Assembly (NCBI GenBank): GCA_017302015.1 | Contig: JAFLEE010000113.1 | Coordinates: 1-13,151, forward strand | Source: Spirochaetota bacterium | GTDB lineage: Bacteria; Spirochaetota; UBA12135; COTS27; JAFLEE01 | Direction: 5' to 3' | DNA length: 13,151 bases | Shown here: positions 1 through 5,729 of the stretch, one piece after another | How positions within the stretch are numbered: position 1 is the stretch's first letter | How the letters are laid out: the number at the start of each line of letters is the position of its first letter | The notes under the pieces: model-generated | What the model was told of the DNA's origin: nothing | Databases searched by the model: none | Seen by the model: the letters and a program-made list of their open reading frames with translations, nothing else | Program-made: the position numbers and the translations under genes

Positions 1-51
1 TCGGATTTCCGCCGGGCCCCCCCGAGCCCCCCCCGCCCGAGCGCCCCCTGA
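1..51 (+). CDS. Possible 3' tail of an upstream gene (partial)
   Basis: Frame 1 is open from the window edge to a TGA at 49-51 and would encode a short Pro/Ser/Arg-rich tail of 16 residues. The tract is so C-rich that an open frame here means little. It is listed only because an imperfect hairpin (54-99) follows the stop directly, as it would after a gene end. No product can be named. Confidence 0.2.
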   Translation, partial: SDFRRAPPSPPRPSAP

Positions 52-53
52 TC

Positions 54-99
54 CCAATCCTCCCCCTCCCATTGGCTTTCGGCCCAGGGGAGGGGTTGG
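54..99 (+). other. Imperfect C-rich/G-rich hairpin
   Basis: CCAA at 54-57 pairs with TTGG at 96-99. The pyrimidine-rich arm 59-65 then pairs with the purine-rich arm 87-94, with one bulge. No T-run follows on either strand, so it is not a convincing intrinsic terminator. It overlaps the G-rich quadruplex candidate at 87-111, so the two folds would compete. Confidence 0.3.
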
Positions 100-111
100 G
101 GGTGGGGCGGG
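87..111 (+). other. G-quadruplex-forming tract (plus strand)
   Basis: Five runs of G (lengths 4, 4, 5, 4, 3) are separated by loops of A, TT, T and C. This meets and exceeds the usual G-quadruplex rule and would allow four-tetrad folds with very short loops. It lies about 40 bases upstream of the proposed -35 element of the glycoside hydrolase gene. A matching C-rich tract (17-48) would give a quadruplex on the opposite strand. Folding is predicted from the motif only. Confidence 0.6.
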
Positions 112-148
112 ATGAGGTAAAAATCGCATCAGTGGAACAAAATGGGCG

Positions 149-177
149 TGGACGGCCCGCGGCGCGGGCGCTAAACT
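149..177 (+). promoter_or_regulatory. Candidate sigma70-type promoter for the glycoside hydrolase gene
   Basis: The -35 candidate TGGACG (149-154) is separated by 17 bases from the -10 candidate TAAACT (172-177). This predicts a transcript start near 184 and a leader of about 35 bases. Each box matches four of six consensus bases, so the promoter is only moderate. The TGGAnn form of the -35 recurs upstream of the HU gene and of the basic-peptide gene, which supports it. Confidence 0.4.
155..169. promoter_or_regulatory. Perfect 7-1-7 palindrome in promoter spacer (operator candidate)
   Basis: GCCCGCG (155-161), one G, then CGCGGGC (163-169) form a perfect inverted repeat. It lies inside the 17-base spacer between the proposed -35 and -10 boxes, a classic place for a repressor site. 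GC-rich DNA produces such palindromes by chance fairly often, so this is a candidate only. Confidence 0.35.
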
Positions 178-208
178 TCCCCCATCACCGTCTTTTCCCA
201 CGTTCCAC

Positions 209-213
209 AGGAG
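209..213 (+). promoter_or_regulatory. Ribosome binding site deciding the TTG start at 219
   Basis: AGGAG is followed by five bases and then TTG. The same AGGAG-to-start spacing of 5-6 bases precedes the HU gene, the basic-peptide gene, the antiporter partner gene and the FlgD-CTD gene. Confidence 0.65.
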
Positions 214-218
214 ACCCC

Positions 219-3182
219 TTGAAACCCGACGAGTTTAAAAATCCCGCCCCCACCTATCGACCCGCGCCGTTTTGGTCCTGGAACGCCGATCTCCAAGAGG
301 ACGAACTGCGCGCCCAGATCCGCGACATGAAGGAAAAGGGCTGGGGGGGCTATTTCATGCATTCCCGGGTCGGGCTCATCACCCCCTATCTCGGGAAGAA
401 ATGGCATTCCCTCATCCGGGCCTGCGCCGAAGAGGCTGCGAAGACCGGGACCCAAGCCTGGCTCTACGACGAGGATAAATGGCCCAGCGGATTCGCCGGC
501 GGCCTCGTTCCCGAGAAGGATCCCTCCTTCCGCATGAAGGCGCTGCTTTGCGTCCCGGCGGGGAGCGAGAATCCCGAAACCGACACGCCGCTTGGGGAAA
601 CCGTCGTGGACGGGAAAACCTACCGGTTGGTGCGGCACCTCTTCCCCCTGGGAGACGCCTGGTTCAACGGGGCCTCGTATATCGATACCTTGAACCCCCG
701 GGCGGTGGCCGAGTTCCTGCGCGTCACCATCGATGGCTACGCCCAGGAAGTCGGCGACCAATTCGGGAAGGCCATCCCGGGCATCTTCACCGACGAGCCC
801 TGCTACTTGATGCGCAAGGCCGGGGAAGGCGGCCTTCCCTGGACCGACGCCCTCCCCGATTTTTTCCGCGAGCGGAAGGGCTACGACCTCCTCCCCGCCC
901 TCCCCGCCCTCTTCTTCGAGCGCGGCGATTCGGCCAAAGTGCGCTTCGATTTCTTCGACTGCGCCACACGGCTCTTCCTCGAGAGCTTCACCAAGCCCTA
1001 CCATGCCGCCTGCAAGAAGAACCGCCTGCTCTTCACCGGGCACTTCATGGCCGAGGACAATCTGCGCTACCAGATGCAGTGGATCGGCGCGGCCATGCCC
1101 CATTACGAGCATATGGACTGGCCGGGCATCGACAAGCTCGCCCGCCACGTCGACCAGACCGTCACCGTCAAGCAGGTGGCCTCCGCCGCCGAGCAACTCG
1201 GGAAGGAACGCACCTTCTGCGAAGTCTTCGGCATCAGCGGCCAGCAATTCGACTTCAGGGGCCGCCGGTGGATCCACCACTGGGAGGCCGCCCTCGGGGT
1301 GAACTTCGTCAACCACCACCTCTCCCTCTACACCATGATGGGCGAGCGCAAGCGGGATTACCCGCCCAATTTCTTCCACCAGCAGCCCTGGTGGCCCTGG
1401 GAGAAGCCCCTCGCCGACCATTTCGCCCGCCTCAACCTGGCCCTCACCCGGGGCAAGCGCCACCTCGATATCCTCATGCTCCATCCCATCGGCAGCGCCT
1501 GGGCCTCCTACCAGCCCCTGGGCGAGGGCGGCCCCTGGTCCGGCGCCCTCGGCCGGGGCGGGAACCTGGCGCTTTTCGACCAGGCCTTCAAGACCCTCAC
1601 CGACCGGCTGCTCGCCAAGCGCCTGGATTTCCATTACGGCGACGAGATCATCATGGAAGGGCACGCCAAAGTCGATGGCGCGGTCTTCACCATCGGCGGC
1701 CATGGATATCGCCACGTGATCGTACCACCGAGCCTCACCTGGCGGACCCGCACGGTCAAAGACCTGAAGGCCTTTTGCCTGGCCGGGGGCGACCTGGTCT
1801 TCGTCGAACCGCTGCCTTCCCTGATCGACGGAGGCGAGCCCCTGGATGTGCGCGCCGAGTTCCCCAAAGCGAGCGTGGTGGCTTCGCCGGAGGCGCTCAT
1901 CGACCACCTTCGGGCCCGGAAAACGGACTGCGTCTCCGTCACGAACCTGGATCTCGGCGCGGAGGCCGATGAGGTGTTCATCCATAGCCGCCGCCTGGAC
2001 GATGGACGCCTCCTCCATTTCCTCGCCAATACCTCCGAGACGAAGACCGTGCGCGCCCGCATCCGCCTTCCCGGGGCCTTCTCCGCGGACGCCTGGGATT
2101 GCGGGAACGGCGGGCAAAAGGCGCTCCCCGGAGAGGTGAAGGACGGGGCCTTTGTCCTAGACCACGAGTTCACCGGGGGCGACGGCCTACTCTTGGTGGA
2201 AGGCCCCCAGAGACCGGCCACGGCGCCCGCTGTCCTGACCCCGCCGTCTCGAATCCTCCCTCTGGAGGCCTGGACGGGGACGGCCAATGATCCCAACGTG
2301 CTGCGGGTCGACCGGGTCACCCTCACACTTGGTGCAGCGACCGTCCTCACCGATGCGCCCATCCACAAGGCTTGGGACGCCCACTTCTACAAGGCCGCCG
2401 AAGGAACGCCCTTCACCGCCGAGTACACCTTCGAGGTCGATGCCCTTCCCGCCACGCCCGTGCGCGCCGTGGTGGAAATGGCCCCGCACCTCGATCAGAT
2501 CCGCTTAAACGGCGTCCCCATCGAGCCCGACGGCGGGCGCTACCTGGGCGATCTCGCCTTCACCACCCTCGACGTCTCGAAGGCCCTCAAGGCGGGGACC
2601 AACCGCCTGGTGATCGGGGGAAGGAAACACAATAATATCACCCGTTCCGGCTGCCACCGACGGGTGGGCGAGGCCGAGTTCCCCTACCGCAACACCGAAT
2701 TGGAGGTCGTCTACCTGGTGGGGGATTTCGGGGTGGTGAATTGGGAAAACCGCCGCTTCGCCATCGGGACCAAGCCCGCCCGCCTGGATTTCAGCAACGT
2801 GAGCGCCTGCGGCTACCCGTTCTACGCGGGCACCCTCCGCTTCCAATGCGCCTTCGAATTAAAGGGGCGGCCCGAGCGCGCCCTGCTCGCCTTCTCGGAT
2901 GTGGCCGCGGCCTGCCTCGAATTGCGGGTCAACGGGCAGGAAGCCGGCGTGAAACTCTGGGCGCCCTTCGAATGGGATATCACCCCCTGGCTTCGCCCCG
3001 GCGAAAACCGCCTCGAATGCGTCTTCCCCACGGACCTCTTCAATTTGATGGGCCCCAACCCCCTCACGCTGGGGACGCCCACCGCCATCGGCCACGGCAC
3101 CTTCCGGGAGGACCGGGTCTGGACCCCCGAAGTCCTACTCCTGCGGCGCGGGATCGCCGGGGCGAGGCTTACGACCTGGTAA
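219..3182 (+). CDS. GH106-like (alpha-L-rhamnosidase-type) glycoside hydrolase
   Basis: This 987-residue protein resembles the GH106-type glycoside hydrolases, a family of about 900-1100 residues that includes alpha-L-rhamnosidases. Seen in the sequence: an N-terminal PFWSWN segment, GYFMHSRVGL (44-53), AWLYDEDKWPSGFAGG (80-95), FTDEP with Glu193, and CEVFG with Glu335. The two Glu are natural candidates for the acid/base pair, but I have not aligned them to a solved structure. Two beta-sandwich, sugar-binding-like regions follow at about 730-805 and 860-985. The start chosen is TTG at 219, because AGGAG (209-213) sits five bases upstream. The frame is open back to 72, but that part looks like non-coding leader. 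No signal peptide is seen, so the enzyme probably acts in the cytoplasm on imported oligosaccharide or glycoside. The exact substrate is unknown; related uncharacterised families are possible. Confidence 0.85.
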   Translation: MKPDEFKNPAPTYRPAPFWSWNADLQEDELRAQIRDMKEKGWGGYFMHSRVGLITPYLGKKWHSLIRACAEEAAKTGTQAWLYDEDKWPSGFAGGLVPEKDPSFRMKALLCVPAGSENPETDTPLGETVVDGKTYRLVRHLFPLGDAWFNGASYIDTLNPRAVAEFLRVTIDGYAQEVGDQFGKAIPGIFTDEPCYLMRKAGEGGLPWTDALPDFFRERKGYDLLPALPALFFERGDSAKVRFDFFDCATRLFLESFTKPYHAACKKNRLLFTGHFMAEDNLRYQMQWIGAAMPHYEHMDWPGIDKLARHVDQTVTVKQVASAAEQLGKERTFCEVFGISGQQFDFRGRRWIHHWEAALGVNFVNHHLSLYTMMGERKRDYPPNFFHQQPWWPWEKPLADHFARLNLALTRGKRHLDILMLHPIGSAWASYQPLGEGGPWSGALGRGGNLALFDQAFKTLTDRLLAKRLDFHYGDEIIMEGHAKVDGAVFTIGGHGYRHVIVPPSLTWRTRTVKDLKAFCLAGGDLVFVEPLPSLIDGGEPLDVRAEFPKASVVASPEALIDHLRARKTDCVSVTNLDLGAEADEVFIHSRRLDDGRLLHFLANTSETKTVRARIRLPGAFSADAWDCGNGGQKALPGEVKDGAFVLDHEFTGGDGLLLVEGPQRPATAPAVLTPPSRILPLEAWTGTANDPNVLRVDRVTLTLGAATVLTDAPIHKAWDAHFYKAAEGTPFTAEYTFEVDALPATPVRAVVEMAPHLDQIRLNGVPIEPDGGRYLGDLAFTTLDVSKALKAGTNRLVIGGRKHNNITRSGCHRRVGEAEFPYRNTELEVVYLVGDFGVVNWENRRFAIGTKPARLDFSNVSACGYPFYAGTLRFQCAFELKGRPERALLAFSDVAAACLELRVNGQEAGVKLWAPFEWDITPWLRPGENRLECVFPTDLFNLMGPNPLTLGTPTAIGHGTFREDRVWTPEVLLLRRGIAGARLTTW

Positions 3183-3196
3183 GCCCAGGCGGTCTC

Positions 3197-3220
3197 GCCC
3201 CCCCAATCGGGGCCTTTTTT
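3197..3220 (+). terminator. Intrinsic terminator after the glycoside hydrolase
   Basis: GCCCC (3197-3201) pairs with GGGGC (3209-3213). The tail is C followed by six T (3215-3220). It starts 14 bases after the stop codon. The stem is short but GC-only, so termination is plausible. Confidence 0.6.
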
Positions 3221-3244
3221 CAAGGAAAAACGCCATTTTCCCAC

Positions 3245-3274
3245 TGGACAAGGGATGAAAAGCTAGTGCAAAAT
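3245..3274 (+). promoter_or_regulatory. Candidate promoter for the HU-family gene
   Basis: The -35 candidate TGGACA (3245-3250, five of six consensus bases) is followed by an 18-base spacer and CAAAAT (3269-3274, four of six). A one-base-shifted -10 (AAAATA with an upstream TG) is also possible. It lies between the preceding terminator and the HU ribosome binding site. Confidence 0.45.
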
Positions 3275-3302
3275 AGCCCATCCGTCACCGACAGGAGCTT
3301 CC

Positions 3303-3659
3303 ATGGCCAAGACAAACAAGCCGGTTCTGCTTGAGAAACCCAAGAAGGGCGATCGCAGTTACTCCAAATCCCAACTCATCTCCCACCTCGCGGAAGCCGT
3401 TGAGACCAAGACCGGCATCGAAACGAATAAAAAACAGGCCGCCGCCTTCGTCGAAGAAATGGTGAAGATCCTCTTTGATTTCGCCCCCGTCGGCGCGCCC
3501 ATCCCGGGCCTCGGCAAGGTCCTCCTGCGGGAAATTCCCGCCAAGCCGGCCCGCACCATCGTCTCCTTCGGTAAAGAAATCCAGGTGGCGGCGAAACCCA
3601 AGAGCCAGAAAGTCGTCTTTCGCTTCAGCAAAGAAGCGAAGGAACTCTTTAAAAAATAA
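3303..3659 (+). CDS. HU/IHF-family DNA-binding protein
   Basis: A 118-residue basic protein of the HU/IHF nucleoid family, expected to dimerise and bend DNA. The two-helix N-terminal body spans about residues 20-60. The family turn appears as PGLG (68-71) instead of the usual PGFG, and the beta-arm region is about 76-107, ending in the usual C-terminal helix (FSKEAKELF). It is longer than standard HU (about 90 residues) because of an 18-residue Lys/Pro-rich N-terminal extension, which could be a disordered DNA-contacting tail. The ATG start is supported by AGGAG (3293-3297) five bases upstream. It stands alone with its own promoter. A weak hairpin without a T-run follows (3666-3679), so its terminator is unclear. 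Confidence 0.88.
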   Translation: MAKTNKPVLLEKPKKGDRSYSKSQLISHLAEAVETKTGIETNKKQAAAFVEEMVKILFDFAPVGAPIPGLGKVLLREIPAKPARTIVSFGKEIQVAAKPKSQKVVFRFSKEAKELFKK

Positions 3660-3815
3660 GCCCTTCCGGGCCTTCCCGGCATCGTAGGTTCACGCGCTCG
3701 CCATGAAGGCGCTTGCTTCGGATTCATGGGCCCCCGCTGGAAATCCGTACGCGATGTTTTAATCGGCTATTGCGGCGCTCGGGGTGCATCAGGTTTACGC
3801 ATCGGGTTCCCCCCG

Positions 3816-3842
3816 AAAAAAAAACCCGGCCTTTCGGCCGGG
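3816..3842 (-). terminator. Strong intrinsic terminator of the basic-peptide gene
   Basis: Read on the minus strand, CCCGGCC, a GAAA tetraloop and GGCCGGG form a perfect 7-bp stem followed directly by nine T. The stem begins 11 bases after the TAA of the small gene. The plus strand has no T-run after the stem, so the signal points one way. Confidence 0.92.
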
Positions 3843-3853
3843 GATCGGGGTCT

Positions 3854-3940
3854 TTATTTGCCCGTGCGAAGCTTCTTCAGCCGACGTTTACGGCGTACTT
3901 TTTTCTTGTTCAGCTTCGCCTTGCTCTTGCGACGTTTCAA
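3854..3940 (-). CDS. 28-residue, highly basic peptide (bS22/AURKAIP1-COX24-like candidate)
   Basis: A TTG start (3940-3938) opens 28 codons ending in TAA (3856-3854). The peptide has 11 Lys and 7 Arg out of 28 residues, no acidic or aromatic residue, and a KKKVRRKRRLKKLR core. A perfect AGGAGG (3951-3946) lies five bases upstream, a promoter (-35 3994-3989, -10 3971-3966) just before it, and a strong terminator just after. All parts of a transcription unit are therefore present. The pattern resembles short ribosome-associated peptides of the COX24/AURKAIP1 type (mycobacterial bS22), but the match is from memory and could reflect composition only. An in-frame GTG at 4006 would give 50 residues. 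It lacks a ribosome binding site and lies upstream of the predicted transcript start, so I reject it as the start. The gene is too short for most gene callers. Confidence 0.75.
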   Translation of the reverse strand: MKRRKSKAKLNKKKVRRKRRLKKLRTGK

Positions 3941-3945
3941 GCGCC

Positions 3946-3951
3946 CCTCCT
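3946..3951 (-). promoter_or_regulatory. Perfect Shine-Dalgarno of the basic-peptide gene
   Basis: AGGAGG read on the minus strand, five bases before the TTG at 3940. It decides the TTG over the upstream in-frame GTG. Confidence 0.8.
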
Positions 3952-3965
3952 CGTTTAGATGCCCT

Positions 3966-3994
3966 ATTTTAGCCCACGAAATGGTTTTTTTCCA
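3966..3994 (-). promoter_or_regulatory. Promoter of the basic-peptide gene
   Basis: On the minus strand TGGAAA (3994-3989, four of six consensus bases), a 17-base spacer and TAAAAT (3971-3966, five of six) form a good sigma70-type promoter. The predicted transcript start near 3959 leaves a short leader of about 20 bases carrying the AGGAGG. The surrounding sequence is the most AT-rich of the window. Confidence 0.65.
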
Positions 3995-4050
3995 TTTTTT
4001 GGTCACGGTCGGCCCGGGGATGCCGAAATTTGAAGTAATCCCTAATTCCC

Positions 4051-4944
4051 GTGCGCGACTATAAATCCAGCCTCCATCGGTTCCAAGCGGCCCCCGCCCG
4101 GCGTCGTCGTCTGCCCCCTCCCGCCCATTCCGGGGCCCGTCCCGCCCTTCCTGGCCCCCGGGGGGCCCCCGGCCGACCGGTTTTAGACACCCGCTTCAAA
4201 TTCTACGCCGCCATCATCCTCATGGGGCTCGCGGTCTGGTTCTATATCCGCTGGCAGGTGCAACACCGCCCCGATTCCGTTTTCGCCAATTTCCTGCGCA
4301 CGGTGAAGAGCGAAGTCACCGATTCGCCCACCAACGCCGCCCCGAGCCCCGTCCCCCCGGCGACCAATGCCGCCGCCCCGATCACCCCTAAAACCCAGGC
4401 GAAACCGGTCCAGGCTGCCGCCAAGCCAGCGGCCCGCCCCGCCCGGGAAGCGGCCCAGGAACTGCGATACGAGGGGAATTTCTTCCTGACCCAACTCGAC
4501 CGGAAAACCGGGGCCGCCCGGGTGCTGCCGGTGAAATCGGCCTTCGCCTGGGGCGAGCGCAACCCCTACGGCGAAGCGGTGAAGCATCTGGTCAAAATGC
4601 GCCCCGATCGGGAGGGGTTCCTCAACCCCTTCCCCGAGAACGTGCGCCTCAACAAGGCGTGGATCGAGAACGGGGTGCTGCTTCTCGACTTCAACAAGGC
4701 CTTCGAGTTCAACCGCTTCGGCCACCTCGGCCTCCAGGTGCAGATCCAGCAGGTCTTGTGGACGGTCTTCGACCTGAGCGACCGCAGCGGGTCCCTCGTG
4801 CCCGAGAAGATCGATTCGGTCTCCATCCTCATCGACGGCAAGCGCAAAAAGACCCTCGGCGGCGAGGGCCTGGCGCTCAAACTCTTCTACGGCCGGGAAG
4901 ACCTCCTTCGGCTGCTGGCCAGCCGCGACGCCGGCCATGTCTAA
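4051..4944 (+). CDS. Membrane-anchored GerMN-domain protein
   Basis: The reading frame encodes a single transmembrane anchor (about 49-68), then an Ala/Pro/Thr-rich linker (about 88-136), then a globular domain (about 140-285). The domain has the look of a GerMN (spore-germination/sporulation GerM) domain, with the segments FPENVRLNKAWIENG, LLLDFNKAF, the amphipathic QIQQVLWTVF and SVSILIDGKR. The topology suggests a periplasmic domain held at the inner membrane. GerMN proteins occur widely outside spore formers, and their role there is poorly defined. The start is a problem. GTG at 4051 lacks a ribosome binding site, and residues 1-45 are GC-driven, Arg/Pro-rich and unlikely to be real protein. 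No canonical start codon lies between that GTG and ATG 4222, which falls inside the anchor. It overlaps the next gene by eight bases, so the two are probably translationally coupled. Confidence 0.72.
   Translation: MRDYKSSLHRFQAAPARRRRLPPPAHSGARPALPGPRGAPGRPVLDTRFKFYAAIILMGLAVWFYIRWQVQHRPDSVFANFLRTVKSEVTDSPTNAAPSPVPPATNAAAPITPKTQAKPVQAAAKPAARPAREAAQELRYEGNFFLTQLDRKTGAARVLPVKSAFAWGERNPYGEAVKHLVKMRPDREGFLNPFPENVRLNKAWIENGVLLLDFNKAFEFNRFGHLGLQVQIQQVLWTVFDLSDRSGSLVPEKIDSVSILIDGKRKKTLGGEGLALKLFYGREDLLRLLASRDAGHV
4060..4065 (+). promoter_or_regulatory. Possible -10 element before the GerMN gene
   Basis: TATAAA stands out in GC-rich sequence just upstream of the anchor-coding region. A TTGAAG at 4030-4035 is 24 bases away, too far for a standard -35. 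If this box is used, transcription would start near 4072, downstream of the GTG at 4051. Confidence 0.25.
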
Positions 4945-5725
4945 GTTTCTTTTCCGGATCCCCGCGGCCGTCCTCTTGGCCGCGTCCCTCGCCGCCGCGC
5001 CGCGCCCGTCGCCCGACGCCGGGGACGGGAACCCCTCCTGCGTCTCGGTGGAGGGCCGCCTCGACGGGCACTATGAAGACCAGCTCCGCGCCATCACGCG
5101 GCCCGTGGTGTACGAGAACGGCATCCTCTTCACCTGCGAGGCGGGGGCGGACGACGAAGTCTCCCTCTCGGGAAGTTTCGTGGACTGGAACAAGCATTTC
5201 GCCATGCACAAGAACCGCTACGGGGTCTGGTACTGCTTCCTCCCCCTGGAGATCCCCGCGGGCACCTATCCCTACCGCTTCTACATCAACCGGCTCTGGG
5301 TCAACGACCCCCAGCAACCCCTGGTCGTCCCGGACCAGTACGGCAGCCGCATCTCGGCCCTGCGCCTCGACCGCAGCCTCGTTCAGATGAAGGTCTCGCC
5401 CCGGGCCATGGGCGCCAATCGCTACCTCTTCTTCCTGAAGGACCGCGGCTACACCAACGTCTATTGGGTCGGCAGCCGCAATCATTGGGATCCCTACACC
5501 GATCCCATGAAACGCGCCGATGGGTACTGGCAAATCACCCTGACCATGACCCCCGACCAGGTCTTCTACCGCTTCCGGGTGGACGGACAAGACCTCCTCG
5601 ACCCGGCGAATCCCCATATCGGGAGCCTCAAGTTCGGCGAGAAAGTCAGCATCGTTCCCCTGGGCGACGTCTATAAGAACCCGCCCCCCAAGGTCGCTCC
5701 GCCGGAGACGAAGAAGCGCGAATAA
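4937..5725 (+). CDS. Exported protein with two tandem glycogen-binding (CBM48/AMPK-type) domains
   Basis: A 262-residue protein with an N-terminal signal peptide (cleavage near LAAA-PRP, residue 21) and two E-set carbohydrate-binding domains of the CBM48/AMPK-beta type. The first (about 58-146) shows SGSFVDWNK with Trp84, GVWYCFLPL, AGTYPYRFYI and the closing WVNDP. The second (about 161-242) shows VGSRNHWDP with Trp184, YWQITL, FYRFRVDG and LLDPANP. No catalytic domain is present, unlike branching or debranching enzymes that carry CBM48 at their N-terminus. It therefore probably binds an alpha-glucan or acts as a scaffold outside the cytoplasm. The ATG lies in the stop region of the GerMN gene (overlap ATGTCTAA), which indicates coupled expression. 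A Pro/Lys-rich tail (249-262) ends the protein. It converges with the rRNA methyltransferase gene, with only four bases between the stops. Confidence 0.82.
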   Translation: MSKFLFRIPAAVLLAASLAAAPRPSPDAGDGNPSCVSVEGRLDGHYEDQLRAITRPVVYENGILFTCEAGADDEVSLSGSFVDWNKHFAMHKNRYGVWYCFLPLEIPAGTYPYRFYINRLWVNDPQQPLVVPDQYGSRISALRLDRSLVQMKVSPRAMGANRYLFFLKDRGYTNVYWVGSRNHWDPYTDPMKRADGYWQITLTMTPDQVFYRFRVDGQDLLDPANPHIGSLKFGEKVSIVPLGDVYKNPPPKVAPPETKKRE

Positions 5726-5729
5726 CCGC

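Noticed and set aside
72-218. Extended N-terminus of the glycoside hydrolase
   Set aside because: The frame is open but crosses the proposed promoter and G-rich tract. It has no ribosome binding site, and homology-like motifs begin only after the TTG at 219.
171-2117. Long open frame on the minus strand across the glycoside hydrolase
   Set aside because: Its translation is Gly/Glu/Val-rich without domain motifs, while the plus strand carries clear family motifs. It is a GC-driven shadow.
3660-3815. Possible tRNA or other structured RNA after the HU gene
   Set aside because: GGTTC-like fragments occur, but no acceptor stem, anticodon arm or consistent cloverleaf could be built on either strand.
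3854-4006. 50-residue version of the basic peptide from GTG 4006
   Set aside because: No Shine-Dalgarno precedes the GTG, and it lies upstream of the predicted transcript start. The TTG at 3940 has a perfect AGGAGG.
3713-4064. Plus-strand open frames between the HU and GerMN genes
   Set aside because: They run through the terminator and promoter of the minus-strand basic-peptide gene, have no ribosome binding site, and have odd Phe/Arg-rich composition.
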